A DNA stretch of 64,000 nt, from the NCBI GenBank assembly GCA_030248195.1, contig JASAND010026526.1, forward strand, positions 1 through 64,000, in the 5' to 3' direction. The DNA comes from Trissonchulus latispiculum. Lineage: Eukaryota > Nematoda > Enoplea > Enoplida > Ironidae. Every line of letters begins with the position of its first letter. Within the stretch, counting starts at the first letter, position 1. The notes under the pieces are model-generated. The model did not search any database and was not told the DNA's origin. It was given only the letters and a program-made list of their open reading frames with translations. This document shows, piece after piece, positions 13,444 to 26,400 of this stretch. Position numbers and translations under genes: made by a program.

Positions 13444-15519
13444 ACAGTTTTTCAAAATTTGCTCAAATGACGGCGCAATGTAACACAACTACCAAGGGAA
13501 ATCTAGTCCAGGCGGCTTTCTTTTAGATCCCGGACGAGCCTCGCCAAGCTGTGGGAGTGAATACACACCTATGACAGTCCTTTTTCCAGAATTTCCAGAA
13601 AAATCCCTCAATCTAAAAAAGAAGCTTCTTACATATATCTCTTTTGTATTTATCAATCATTCATCATGTCTTGTTAGTTGCTATTTTGTTTTTCAGATTG
13701 AAACATTCCTGAAACCCTCAGATTAGCCGTCAGCATTGCCTAATTCTTTGAAATCTTGGATCTGAATTCTTGCAATGATTTCTTGTTTTTTGACTCTTCT
13801 TTCCTTGTGTAATCCGAAATTATCGAACAGTAATTATCGAACAGTTCGATTTGATTCTAGCTCCTTCCATAATCTAAAGAGCTAAAGATTTAATTACGAT
13901 TACATCTGAGTCCTTGATTTTGCCTGGACCGTTTCTACAATGATCCTCCATTGCTCGATTTAAATCCGAGAAGACAACTAAAAGAAGAAATAATCAAATT
14001 GATTTAACATTTTCATGCATATAGTTTGTATCTGTATTATGTAGTTGTGGAGAATTTGTCTAATCTTGTGATTGCTATTAATAGTTGAAAGAAGTTTGTG
14101 TTTTGTTTATCATTGATATTAGTTTACGCAATTTGTTAAAAGAAATTACCTGTTCTTTAAACTGTAATTGTTTTATTTTTGTCTAAGTGTTTTATTTTTG
14201 TTTGTTTATAAAGTATATGCCACTCACTGTATTGGGATAATATGTATCCGTTTCGTGTGCGACGGGATTAAGTCAGATTATACATTAGGTGATATGAAAG
14301 AGAATTATCATGTTCCTCGGTATAGAGCAGATGAAACCGGATCACTATTTACTGACCTGTGATCACGTATTTTTGGAAATTCAGGTTTAAGCTTAGAAAA
14401 ATTAGAAATACTTCTACCGGGTGCGGTGAGTGAATTCTAAAAAAATGGAAACGCAAATTTGAAATCGCCATAGTCTGATCCTCAAACAAGAGCAGAAGTG
14501 AAGACTCACCTGCAATGGACGGAGCAAAGATTTCGAACTCTCAGCGCACATGTCATAATTTTAATTTTTCCAGTTGAGGCCGTAAAAGTTGATAAAAATT
14601 GTAATAATGTGCTTTAACCTTAAAAAATTCACTTCAATCAAAATTACCGGGTCCAGACCGGGTTACAGTTCCTTACCCGGTGACTCGGTCCTTAACTGAC
14701 CCGGTTTCATCTCAGGTATAGAGTATCAGTTTACCTCATTATCGCGTACTCGACTGTAGTACATCAAGGCAGAATGACGGCACAATTCCAACGATACAGA
14801 AGTTACAAGATGTCACCAGCTATTTCTGAATTCACTGAACGAAACACCGAATCTAAAGTGACGATCGGACACTACGACAGAAATTAGACTCTTGTAAGTT
14901 GTTCGTTGATGGCAATGAAAGATGAATCGGCATATAAATGACTTAACCCAACAATTATGGTAAACTTTGAATGCTGTTTTGTGGCAACAGTGTTCGAAAC
15001 GAAACATCGATTGTCTGCCCAACAACAATGGCGGGTGATGTCCTCAGCGGAAATAAATAAATCAGCGAGATTTAGGAATTGTCTTACACTTGATAATTGC
15101 GTACAACTTCATTAACGCCATCTCCTCAAAGCTAAAATCTGACACTACAGCCTAAAATTATAGACATAAAGTCGCCTAAAATAGTGTCAGCTTACAAATA
15201 TCGCATAAAGAGGAATGACTCTTCCCGAGCTTCAGTTTTCACTCAAATTTTGTCTCTATTTTAGCTCCAGTCGGCGTTAAGTTCCTAGTTTCGTTCCAAT
15301 TCTATATTTCATAGTTTCATTTTAGTTTTGACCCAAACTGCCTGACAAAAGACCAAGACTTAGACCAGAAAACATAGAAGCCGAAGCTCGCTCAACGGAA
15401 AATTTTCGATTGTAATTTCAGCACCGCTTAGGAGTCTGCTTTCACCTGATGCAGTTGGACACAAAATCCAGCTGAAATAAGGGAAATTGTTTAAAGATTC
15501 ATTGCGTACACAATATAAG
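13444..15519. other. Gene-free stretch
   Basis: No coding sequence or clear repeat structure that I can support. Short words such as ACCGGGT recur near 14395-14710 without a definable unit. Confidence 0.35.
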
Positions 15520-16184
15520 GGCCCAAGTATACATTCCCCCTCACCCAGCTGCACAAAGTGTAATTTTTTCTACCAGTTTTCAAAGTTATGTTTTTTCAGC
15601 TTGGGTGAGTTGGGTGAGTTGACAAAAGCAAAGCATGACGACAGCGTATAGCGATTTGATCACATGCTATAGTATGTGCTAAGCGTAAAGATTTGATCGC
15701 ACACTACATATTTGTTTACAAATCAACCAGCCCAGAAGCGCCCATTTATCAGCGACGCGTCCAATGTTGGCGCAAGCATCAGCATCATTGCTCAGAGAAG
15801 ATGAGGTACACTCTATGCCCAAATGAAGGAATGGTCGTATTTTGCAGACTAGACCTCAAGAAACTTGTCTCGGTAATAAAATCTTGAAGCATCAAAATAC
15901 CATCATGTACTTGGTATCGGGGTGGGGGCGGCCCCCTGGTTTACGTTTTTCCTCTCATTAAAAATGTGCTGTTTAATCCTGTAAATTTTGAGAAAAATAG
16001 CAGCTTACCAGCTAAAGGATCAGATCACAAGAAGTTGCACTTTTACTCACCCAACTCACCCAGCTCACCCAAGCTGAAAAAGTGAAACTTAGAACGTCAA
16101 TAACAAAACCTAACTATGATGGCACGAAACAAACAGGACTGGACACCAACTGTAACTTTAGGGGGGAAATTCTGTACTTGGGCC
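15520..16184. mobile_element. TIR element, about 665 bp
   Basis: The left end GGCCCAAGTATACATTCCCCC and the right end, whose complement reads GGCCCAAGTACAGAATTTCC, form TIRs. A second inverted pair lies inside: CAGCTTGGGTGAGTTGGGTG at about 15598 and CTCACCCAAGCTG ending near 16078. The interior is non-coding. It is either one element with subterminal repeats or two nested elements. Confidence 0.75.
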
Positions 16185-16334
16185 AATATGCTTTAATCTT
16201 TGGATTCAACTCAAATTAAGCGCTAACATCTATCCAGTTTCTCTACAGTTTTGCCGAAACTTCGGGTCAAAATGTTGTATTTTTTCGTAAAATTTACTTT
16301 CAAACTTTGAAAAAACCACCAGTAGGTAATATCA

Positions 16335-16652
16335 TAACTAAAAGTGTGACAAGCTTCAAGCTCTTAGTTATTAGGCTTGGGACATCATCTGCACGATAAC
16401 GGCTGACCCCCTTCACAAATTAGACCCATCACTTCAAAGAAATTTGCACGCTATGTTTGTGTTCTAAAGCTCAAAAACACAACTAGTCAGTTGGTTAAAT
16501 GTGCGTCTGTTGCAAGCTTCACCATACAAACATAGCGTGCAAATTTCTTTGAAGTGATGGGTCTAATTTGTGGGGGGGGATCAGCCCTTATCGTGCAGAT
16601 GATGTCCCAAGCCTAATAACTAAGAGCTTGACGCTTGTCACACTCTTAGTTA
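16335..16652. repeat. Foldback element, about 127-bp arms
   Basis: The left arm 16335-16463 and right arm 16526-16652 are near-perfect reverse complements, including CATCATCTGCACGATAA against its complement and the CACTTCAAAGAAATTTGCAC block. The 62-base spacer is unrelated. The close match between arms suggests a fairly recent foldback MITE. Confidence 0.9.
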
Positions 16653-16754
16653 TCTGTAATGTGTAACCTAAGACTTCATCGAACTAGCGCAAAACTAATT
16701 GTAGAAAGCTAACTCAATGCGCTAGCGCTAGCGTTAATTTTGAAGAAAACATAC

Positions 16755-17165
16755 TAATTTTCCCGTGGGACGAAGGTTGTCGTCCCATCCCGCCCCGTCC
16801 CGCGGGTTCCCACGGCCCGGCCCGCGTTCATCTCTGGTTTAGAGGCCGGGCTTCCGGGCCCACCGAGCCTGTCGGGCTCACCGGGCCGGCCTGGCTCATA
16901 GTGCCTGCCGGGCTCAGTTTGCGAGTCTGGGACTTGCTGCAGCCCGGGCTTTGGGCCAGGCTTAGTAGCGGGCCCGGGCTTCGGAGTCCGGGCCTATCAC
17001 CGGGCCCGATGATTTAATGCCGGGCCAAGGAGCGGGCCCGGAACTTGGACCGGGCCTGGTAGCGGGCTCCGGGATTTGATTGGGCTTCGGGTCCTGGGCT
17101 CCGTACTGGGCGAAACCCGGCTGATAATCTAAGCCCGGGCCCGGCCCGGTCAATTTCTTATCGGA
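16755..17165. repeat. GC-rich GGGCCCGG-type repeat block
   Basis: About 400 bases far above the local GC level, built from GGGCCCGG, CCGGGCT and GCGGGCC words. GC-rich blocks of this style also mark the ends of the elements at 30610-32239 and 60591-62153, so this is probably a copy or remnant of a related hAT-like family. Its own termini and duplication are not clear. Confidence 0.6.
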
Positions 17166-17470
17166 ACAACCCTAGTCAAAATCCGATATCATGGACGAAG
17201 GCACTCATTAAGCTTTAAAATGATGTATTGATCTCTTTCCAAATCCAAAAGTTGAGAAAGTTGTAGCGTTTCGAAAACCACTGCACAAAAGGATTCCTCC
17301 ACCACCTAATGGGGGGATCCATTTTTGGGTCATTTTCCAACTTTCTGCGATGTCGCTGGCTTTCACACATTTTAGTGGTATATTTTAGCGAGCTTTAAAA
17401 TTAAAGTCCTAACTCTTACGGTTGTCGATGTCGAGTAACTTCACCTCAACTCAAAGTTGAGATTTCATGT

Positions 17471-17505
17471 GTTTCATTTCATTTCATTTCATTTCATTTC
17501 ATTCA
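17471..17505. repeat. (TTTCA)n microsatellite
   Basis: Six or seven tandem TTTCA pentamers. Confidence 0.9.
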
Positions 17506-17876
17506 TAGGAAATTTAAAATGTCATCTTTTTCGCGTACGTATGAGCACTACAATATAAAACTTATTTAGACGAAATACGACAAAAATAAATGTTTGATAG
17601 CATAAATAATCAATAATTATCATGAATTAGCTATTGTAAATAAATAAAGATTTCGTGCAAAAATTAATTAATAATGTTAGTTTATAATAATAATTATTTT
17701 TAATTATTACTAATGATCGTTGTTATTATTATGAAATTATATTATATTATTTAAAACTTAAAATTTAAAACTCCTGTTAATGTTTTAAAACATCAAAATA
17801 TTGAATATCCTCCAGACTTACCTCCGTGACCAGTGCTTTTGATATTGTGTTTTCTCATCGTGAATCAATTGTTTCT

Positions 17877-17973
17877 TGTCTCCTGAGCGCAAAGCACAAA
17901 GCACTGTCTTCCGAGCACAAAGCACAGGAGACAAAGTACAAGGCACAAAGCACATCATCGTGAACCGGGCTTT
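17877..17973. repeat. GCACAAA-saturated repeat ending CATCGTGAACCGGGCTT, copy 2
   Basis: Same organisation as 13347-13443: repeated AAAGCACAAAG words, then CATCATCGTGAACCGGGCTT at 17953-17972. A CATCGTGAAT word near 17858 may be a relic of the other end. Confidence 0.6.
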
Positions 17974-17979
17974 AGAGTT

Positions 17980-19060
17980 CGAAATCAAACTGTGCCGGAG
18001 ATCTTCAGCTATAAAGTTAAAAAACTTGAAAATCGCAGTGATTTGCCCTCCAATGTCTTGTTGAGACAGAACGGCAGCGAAATTTGGGCCAACTAATATG
18101 ACAAATTAATTCTGTGGGTTGGCTAAAATTTTAATACTACAATGACTCCGGGATATCCAGCCAGTCGTACACAGTACATTCTTCAATTGTGACCTGAGCA
18201 TTTTTCAGCTATTAAACTGTGCCCTCAAACTTTAACTTGCAAATACTACATTTCAGACACATAGTTCTATTATAAAAGTTGTTCAGCTCATTAGTAGCTA
18301 TCGAATGATAGCCAATTTGTCTATATTTTGGAAATCTCAAAAATTGACTTTTGACCTTGGTCAAAGGAACCGACACGACAGAAAAGTTCTACCTTGAAGC
18401 ATTTGCATTTACCATAATGTCCAGCAGGCATTAAGAGTTTTATGTGCCAATTTTGGTGACTTTCGAGTGGGTAATGAGTGAGAAATTATTAAAATAACGT
18501 AAAAATGTGCAAAATTATTATTCAAAGTTTGCACATTTTGTGGCAAGTTTTTAGAGAGCACTACAAATGGTTGAAATTTGAAACTACTGTCATAAGAATT
18601 CTGTGTATGCGTAGAGTGCAACTATCTATAAGCGATTTCTGTAGCTTTTGCCAATTGTGCAGGACAAGCGAAAATGTTTACAAAAAGCACCATTTTTACA
18701 ACATTTTGACTTTGAAAAGTTGCCAAAAATCCAATATTCAACAGAATTGTACCGGAATGGTTATGTCCTTAACATGTACAACAAGGTTGTAGCGCTGTAT
18801 CTTGCATACAACGAAAATTTTTTCTGCCCTAACTTTTTCATTTTTCTATGTTTAACACACGTCGAGGTCACCTTTGAAGGGCTCTACAGCACGATAGAAG
18901 CAATATTACGCAAAACGCTCTGGTCTTATTTTGAAGACCCATTGGGGTTACAAAATCTGTGAAAATGAGCAAAATCGGAGATGGTCGAAAAATCGGCAAA
19001 AAAGCGACCCCCTTAAGTGCTTAGCGTTCTTACTCTTCCTATTATAAACTCTTGGTTTAA
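17980..19060. other. Gene-free stretch ending in a shared TIR-like word
   Basis: No gene is supportable; the overlapping open frames of about 100 codons near 18505-18962 lack family features. The right edge (19026-19055) is the reverse complement of the word that opens near 8310 and 11369. The segment may therefore be the right part of a transposon whose left end I cannot place. Confidence 0.35.
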
Positions 19061-20399
19061 CTTTACCCAGATTTCCAATGCGTAAATGTGCTTCAGTTTA
19101 GCCTCCCGGGTTCATAAGAATTCAGCTTCCTTTAATTTGTAATAAAGGCCTTCCAATTGACAAGTATTAGCTACTGAACCAAATTAGATGTTGTACACTC
19201 AGAATGTGCCCAGGTTCAACGCTGAATAAATTAACCAAAACGTACGGAGCTCACTTGAGTTTATCAATTTTCGGAACTTTATTAAGTTTGCCTTTCTGGC
19301 TGGATCGGAGTGCAGAGTAATTTGGTCGAATATACACACATAAAATTGGTTTCAACCCAAAATGGGATCCAGCCTAAATTAGATAAAACTATGTGTAGAG
19401 GTACCTACTTTCGAGTTCGACATCATATAATACATGCGTTGGTATTAGGCTGAAGTTTCCATCTTTTACTCTCTTCCCTTAAGTGTGTGTCGTTGCCAAT
19501 TAAGTGTTGAGCATGCGTTAGGTTAAGCTTTTATTTATTTGCAGGGGCCTGGCTCCCTGTTTCTGATTCAGTAGTTCGCGGGAAGTGAATTCAACTTAAA
19601 AGTTTTGAACAAATGGGCAAAAACGTAGCCCTAGAATTGGGTGTAGGTTTCATCAGGATTGATTTAAAAAGTAGTTTGAGCTAAAGCAGCCAACTGGTCT
19701 CCTCTCGTTAAAGACTTTCCCTGGGCTAAGGAATGGAGCAAACCCCCCTTTCCCTTCCCTTCAGTATAAAACTTTTCCCCCTAACCGTGCTACTCTCCAA
19801 AGTTTCTCCCCCAAGTTGCCAAAACCAAAACGTCAGATGTCAAACGATTCTCTGTCCTTTCTTGAGACGTAGGTTTTATGACCACTTTTTCTTTCTGAAA
19901 GAAACCTAGTGGGGGGGACTTTGGGAAACTCTAATAATTCCAGGACTGCCCCTTTTCAGGACAGCTCCAAAGCACCACCAATAAACATATGTCTTTTATA
20001 ATGGGGGACATTTTCAGTGGAAATAATGTCGTTAACCGTAGGCAGTCGCATTCTGATCTGACCTAGAGACGTCTTTCCTAGCCTTGCACATTTTCAGATT
20101 CTTTTTCGCAACTAAAACCTTTCCTTAACACATTTATATGTCCGTACTGATGTCTTAGGGATTTGCGACTTTTTTTGCCAAAATCAGATTAATAAAACAA
20201 GATTGCAAGCTTTAACATATCAGAGAGAACATTTTCAGAGATCAGATGAACAACAGGATATACCAATCTGGACATTAATGGTTTAGTGAGGAACTGTGTA
20301 GATTCAGAGTCCATTAGTCGGCATTGGAGCACTGTAGCGCTTCTAAGATAGAATGAAACAAATTTCTTTAAAGAAAGAAAGAAAGAAAAATGAAAGATT

Positions 20400-21240
20400 G
20401 CACTAAAATAAGCAGTAGCTGTACACCACCGAGCCATCAGCTGAACTCCCACACCAGGCTTATCAGTCTTTCCTATGCCTGCTTCACTCTTAAAAAGTCT
20501 CCTGTAGAAATTACAGGAATTCTTGTAGTTCTCTACAAAAGTGCTCCTGTGCGGTCAGTCACTAGCGGAGCTTCCTGTATTTTCCACAAAAGTAACTTTT
20601 GTATTTTGTACCGGTCTCTGGAATAGTAAAAATTACAGTAGTTTCCTGTAGAAAATACTAAGCAAACCTGTAGTTTTTATTACAGGAATTTCCTGTAGAA
20701 AATACAAAAGAAACCTGTAGTTCTGTTCGACTTTTTTTACAATCCTGTATCAGATACCAAACCTGCATTTTTTGCAAGACAAAACCTGTAAATTTTACTG
20801 GAGCGACCTGTTATTTCAGAAGGGTGGGGGGGCGGTGTGGCAGGTGTGGGGGGCGGCCGCTCCCAAAATATTTTCGTCAGGGAGCGGCCGTTACAAAAAA
20901 ATCACCCACTGGGTGTTGGAAGACTGAAAATTTGAAAAAATTCGAAAATTTCAGTCTTCAAAAATTATTGCCACTGTCGCCCTTATATGCAAAATTTGCG
21001 TTATCAGCGTATCGAGTACTTTCCTGTGACCAAAACCTGTAAACCAGTAAAAACTACAAGTTTCATTTGTACTGAATACTGGTCTAACTTGTAATCAATT
21101 CTACCAAAGTATGTCCGGTAAACACTACCAACGATGACATGTAGAAATTACAAGACTCAACCTGTATTTTCTACAAAAGCTTTTGTACTTATCATCTACA
21201 AAAGTGATTCCTGTAGTTTCTACAGGAACATTTCTAAGAG
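20400..21240. repeat. CCTGTAGAAAATAC-saturated repeat
   Basis: Many copies of CCTGTAGAAAATAC or CCTGTAGTTTTTAC and their complements are concentrated in 20495-20815 and 21030-21235. They surround a GC-rich core with CGGCCGCTCCC and GGGAGCGGCCG (about 20854-20890) and a hairpin at about 20929-20962. 20997-21160 matches the repeat at 12140-12311. The interpretation is a non-autonomous element with dense subterminal motifs. Confidence 0.6.
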
Positions 21241-21249
21241 TGTTCCCTC

Positions 21250-23461
21250 ACAAAATTTTATCTTGTCTGGTGGCGGCTGTGGTAAAGCAGAATCCACTCT
21301 ATACAAATACAACTACTATACATAGGTCCATACTCCATGTGGGATCGCATCCAATTGGTTCATTGGTTTGCAGTAGGCTGTTTCGCATATCGCCAATGCA
21401 GAACAAATCTGCTCTAAATGTACCCAGAACATAGATTCAGTAAGTACCAACCGTGCGGTCTTCCTAGGGCAGCAGACTCGATCTATCGTTTGCGTCTGCT
21501 GTTCCAGATTTAATCTTGGAAACATTTTAAAGGGTTCAGAAAATACAGAAGACCACCAAGTCTGGAAACGGATTTTTTCTGACTTTGACTCGTCATGTTT
21601 TTGTTTGGCACAAACACCTTCAAAAGCTCTTCTTCCGAATTTCTTTGACTTGGGCCCTTTTCCTAAAGCCTAACAAAGCTTGACACAAAGTTTTCACTTG
21701 TCTCTATGTTATGTATACTTCCTTGTTCCCAGTTGTCTCAACTCTCAGTACTTATGAATAACTTAGACAGAATTGGTGTGTCTTTTCGCTTTGGATAATT
21801 GCTTTTGATAATAAAACGAGCATTATACACAGCAAAGTATATTAGTGAGTCGCTTAGAATAAATCAACCTAAATTACTAAAACTGACTACATATTGCCCC
21901 AGAAATTAGTGCGAACACTTTGGGTTAAAAACGACTGCGAAAGGTTCACAAAAGTCACCGCGCCCGTCAATGTTTGGAAGAAAATAAGTTTCGGGGAAAC
22001 TGCAAAAACTTTTTCTTTGTCATTGGAATCTACCAATACCCTTAATAAATAGTTTACGTTAGCGATTAGAGTTTTGTGTTACATGCAAGTAGAGGGGCTT
22101 CCCCCTCCTGAGATGAACCTTAAGCCTGCAGAAGGTGAGGTCATCTATTGCTCAAGTCAGGAATTTCTGGTTATTTTACTCCACTGCTGACAAATGAAAG
22201 AACAAACGAAACTAAGATGTCTCACCACAATGAAAACCCGGACCTGAGGTGGGATCGAATTCACAACCTTTAGCGATTTAGACCAATGCTCACCAATTGG
22301 GCCACTCAGGCACAATCGAACCAAACTTAACTGGAATTTATTCCCAACATGTAGGACATTTTAGAAAGTTTGGAAACATTTTCATCTTTTCAGTAGGATT
22401 AGCTTCCGCTGCTAAAAGCAAACCAACGTCCATTTTGTCGATTCCTTGATTACATTGGAGTGGATAAAATTGCTAATTTAGAGCCGGCTGGGCATAAGAA
22501 GTGTTTGGACATTTGGAGCTTATAAATTCCGTCAAAAGGGACATTCATGTCTTTATTCTATGACAAAAATTTATTGCAGAAATTTTTTCTCATTAGATCG
22601 GTCCAGCTTAATTTATTATTCTGAGGACTGAAGGCGTCACATTTCGTTTGAGATTAATTAAGGAGAGAAGGAATTATCCTTTGTGAAAAAAACTTTTCCT
22701 TTTCGAGGAGCTCCCGAACTATAACACACCATCTGTCGTCAGCCAGATTAGGAGTCTATCTCTCAAATTTGGCTTAAAGAATAAAGTTTTTGGCAAATGC
22801 TAACTTATAAATATCAAATGCTTCATAACAAACTGCGAGCCGTTCAAACATAACTCATTTTTAGTGAAAGGTGCCCGTTTAATCCATTGCAGTCCTCTGC
22901 TAGATGCTTTGGTTCACATAAAATTTAACCAAACTTGTTGACAAACCAAACCAAGTTTCTGTTTCGTTTTTTGGGATTTTGAGCTCTATGCACCATTGGA
23001 ACAAGATTTGCCAAGATCTCGAGAAGTTTATGGTACCTACACGACTTAAAAGATATTAATATTGTTTGCTGCTGAAACCTGGATTATGCCTACATACTTT
23101 TTCATACATGCGTATTAGTGTTCTGCATTTTCCGGTATATATTCATTTCTATTATAGAATTCTTGCTAGTTGAAGATTTTAGAATAAAAGAAAAATGGAA
23201 ATTTTGAATCTTATTCCTTTGACGGTTTTTTTTGAAACTGTAGCCAGCCAAGTCTTAAGCCAGCTTACATCAGTCATTTTTCCTATATGATTTCATTATA
23301 CTATTGCAAACTAATTCCATCGACGTTCTGATTAGAAAACGTTCAGGATTGTTATTTTAATTTTCTGAATTCCAGTCCTCATATTGGGAGCTTTAATTCG
23401 TTTTAGTAAGACTCTATAATCCGACATTTTCGGATCTCATGATTTATCCTAAGCGGACGCG
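21250..23461. other. Upstream flank of the K2P gene
   Basis: No coding sequence seen apart from the tRNA-like repeat at 22242-22311. The promoter of the channel gene should lie in the last part, but I see no clear TATA or initiator that I would commit to. Confidence 0.35.
22242..22311 (-). repeat. tRNA-like SINE head
   Basis: Read on the minus strand it has an acceptor-like GCCTGAG start paired with CTCAGGT at the end, an A-box-like stretch TGGCCCAATTGGTGAG, and a B-box-like GAATTCGATCC. The same design recurs at 27585-27651 and 60949-61023. The stems carry mismatches, so this is more likely a SINE head than a working tRNA. Confidence 0.6.
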
Positions 23462-26400
23462 ATGAGCTTCTACGACGTGGATTTGGAGCAGCGGAGTCCC
23501 CTGCTGGAGGAGCCGTCGTCGGACTGGAAGGAGTGTCCCAGTCGATTCGTCTCCACCGGACCCGAGTTGGGACCCAAACAGTTAGATGAAACGGAATCTG
23601 ATTCCAGCAAGGATAAATCCTGGATTAAAGTAAATAGTAGTAAATAGCTAATGTAAATAATCGGGAGGAGAATGGAGACTTTTGTGTCCCATTAAGACCG
23701 GTTCACAGGCTCAGTCGTATGTCGCGTGTCGATTGTCGCGACAGTGTTCACAGGTTCATAGCTTGTTGCGACTTGTCGTACTTGACAAATTGTCGCTTGT
23801 AGTAATGAGTTGAAAATGTTTTAACTTTTGTCGCGTGTCGCGTGCCTCTAGCCTAAAAAATGTTGGCTTTTTTCAAGGGTTGCACTGAAATTTCCTGCGA
23901 CAGTGCATCAGCCTGTGTACACATCAGTCACTGCGACAAGCGACATACTACAAATCCTACGCGACATGCGACATACGACTTATGATATGCGACACGCGAC
24001 AAGCGACAGCCTGTGAACCGGCCTTTAATTTGTAATAAGTTGGCATCGACACAAAATTATTGCTTTACATTGTGCATACTGGAATTTATTCTGTTTAGGA
24101 TCAAGATATTCCAGAACAAGTTGAATTAAACGTAAAAGTTCTCAGATGATTAATAGTATTTTAGTATGCAAAGATTATTCTCCCTCATATTGGATTAATC
24201 TTTCTATCAGGGACGTACATCTTCATCGGCGCGCTGGTCTTCTACTACATAGAGAAGCCGCACGAGGTCCATCTTCGCTCAACTAGTCTAGCCAACATTA
24301 CCCTCAGAAAACAGCAGTAAGTATACAACAGTGCGAATAGGTCATTAGGTTATGGATTCTCGTCACATTAACACTGGATTGCACCAAAAGAGATAATCTC
24401 GAGCTGCAGATTATCTCGAGATTAACTCAAGATTAACTGGAGATTATCTATCTCCACGGAGCATTGCACCAACCAAAACTAGAGATAATCGTGAGCTCGA
24501 GATAATCTCCAACTACTGAAATTTCAATCCTACCCCTGAGTAGGATTAAGTCAGGATAATCTCGAGGTCTCCATTAGAGATGCCTGAATTTGAGCCGTTG
24601 GTGTAAATTTCTTCTATTTGGAAGCAGGTTTTGTGCATTGTTATACTTTATAAACATCATACCTTACAACACTTCATTAAAGACGCTTTCATCGATATAT
24701 TCAAAAACATTTTAATTTTCTAAATACTTTAGAAACATCAAAAGCAAGAATTTATTCATGTTGTATCCGTATCTAAACGTTGAAATATAAATCAATTTGT
24801 ATTTGAATTTACAAGCAATCCTTTCCTTTTTAATTAAAATGCTCAAACTAATAATAATATATTGTCAAGCGCATGTGCCCGGCTGATGCCGCCCAAGTAA
24901 ATATTTAATCATCGACAGATAACCTTCAAATTTCAAACTGTCATGCTATAAAGCAGACGAAATGTTTCAATTTGATTGGCGAAACTGTTCATCACATGAC
25001 ACATAAATAAAGTTTGATTGGTTAATCCTTAACTCGAGATAATCTCGAGCTTAAGCTGTAGATCGGATCATCTCGAACTAATTTTGGTTGGTGCAGGAGA
25101 TAATATCTAACTCAGAGTTACAGATAAGCTACAGCTAAGTCAATCCTGAACTTGAAGATTATCTCTAGCTTAAGCTTGAGATAATCTTGACGTTGGTGCA
25201 AACGGGCTAAGTTTCGAAATTGAATGTGGATACCTTGTACTTTATGTGGTAGCCTTCGACGATATCTAGAACCAAGCTGTGGTTCGTTCCCCAACGTTGC
25301 CAACAGAGAAGTTGAGAAATCGGCTCCCACCACAACATAATTGCCAATTTGAACAGTGACAGAACTAATTCAATTGTAATCAAATATCACTCTTACAGAT
25401 AGCAGGAAACTGCAAGAAAACAAAAACTCCGATTTGTGGTTGTATTACATGCCTATTTGTAGCGGATCAGGGCTTATTTACATTTAACGTTCCGCGGAAA
25501 TATAACTACCTATCCATTTGACTTGTAACAAGGCTCAGTGTAATCGAACCATGTCATAATCGCAGCCTTCGCTGCTCTCCTGTCGGAGTATGCAGCGAGG
25601 CTGCTGACAGCCAGTAGAACTGACTGCACTGATCAAGAATTTCTCCCCCTTCAATACCTTCCGTCGAAAAAAATTTGCAAATTAGGTTGAATAGTATATA
25701 AACGACTGAAAATTTGACGACAAATGTCAGTCTTTAAAGACATGACAAATAGAAGACGAAATGTCTTCTGGATTTTTCAGCCATATTACAATCCTTTTTG
25801 TGAGTTCACTCGCAGGCGAAGTCCTTGAGAAAGGCACTCGTGTGCTTCACTTGAAGCTTCGTCTGCTAATGTGCAGTGCATAGAAATCTCGGAGAGCACT
25901 GAGGCAGTGCTACAACTTCCACTTAGGTACACAGCAACTGTAATTAAATATACAACGTAGGGTCTATTTCTTTGAAGATTAAAATGGTCGGATTAAACGG
26001 ATTAAAAATCAGCCGGGTTAAAATTCTAATTGCTATTTCTTTAATGCTGAATTAAACGGATTAAACGGATTAAAATTAACTCGTTTAATCCGACTATTTT
26101 TAATCCGCGGATTAAACGAGTTGATTTTAATTAATTTAGTCCGCCATTAAAGAAACAGCGATTAAAAATTTTAATCCGCCAACTTTTAATCCGTTTAATC
26201 CGCGTAGCTGCACGAGGATTAAAAACTAGTTGAAAATGCAGGCGGCGGATTAAACGGATTAAAATTAGTCTTTAAAGAAACAGCAATTAAGCAGGTCGGA
26301 TTAAAATTTACTCTTCCATTTTTTAATCCGAAGTGGGAATAAAGAAACAGGATTAGATTAAAATTTTAATCCTAGGTGCATTAAAGAAATACGATTAAAT

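Noticed and set aside
18505..18962. Two overlapping frames of about 100 codons
   Set aside because: No motifs, biased by AT-rich sequence, and in a region that looks transposon-derived.
23630..23647. Alternative K2P exon-1 donors at 23637 or 23640 joined to an exon starting at 24211
   Set aside because: The frame would fit, but the first half of M1 would be lost. The exon starting at 24165 restores a full M1 with matching phase.
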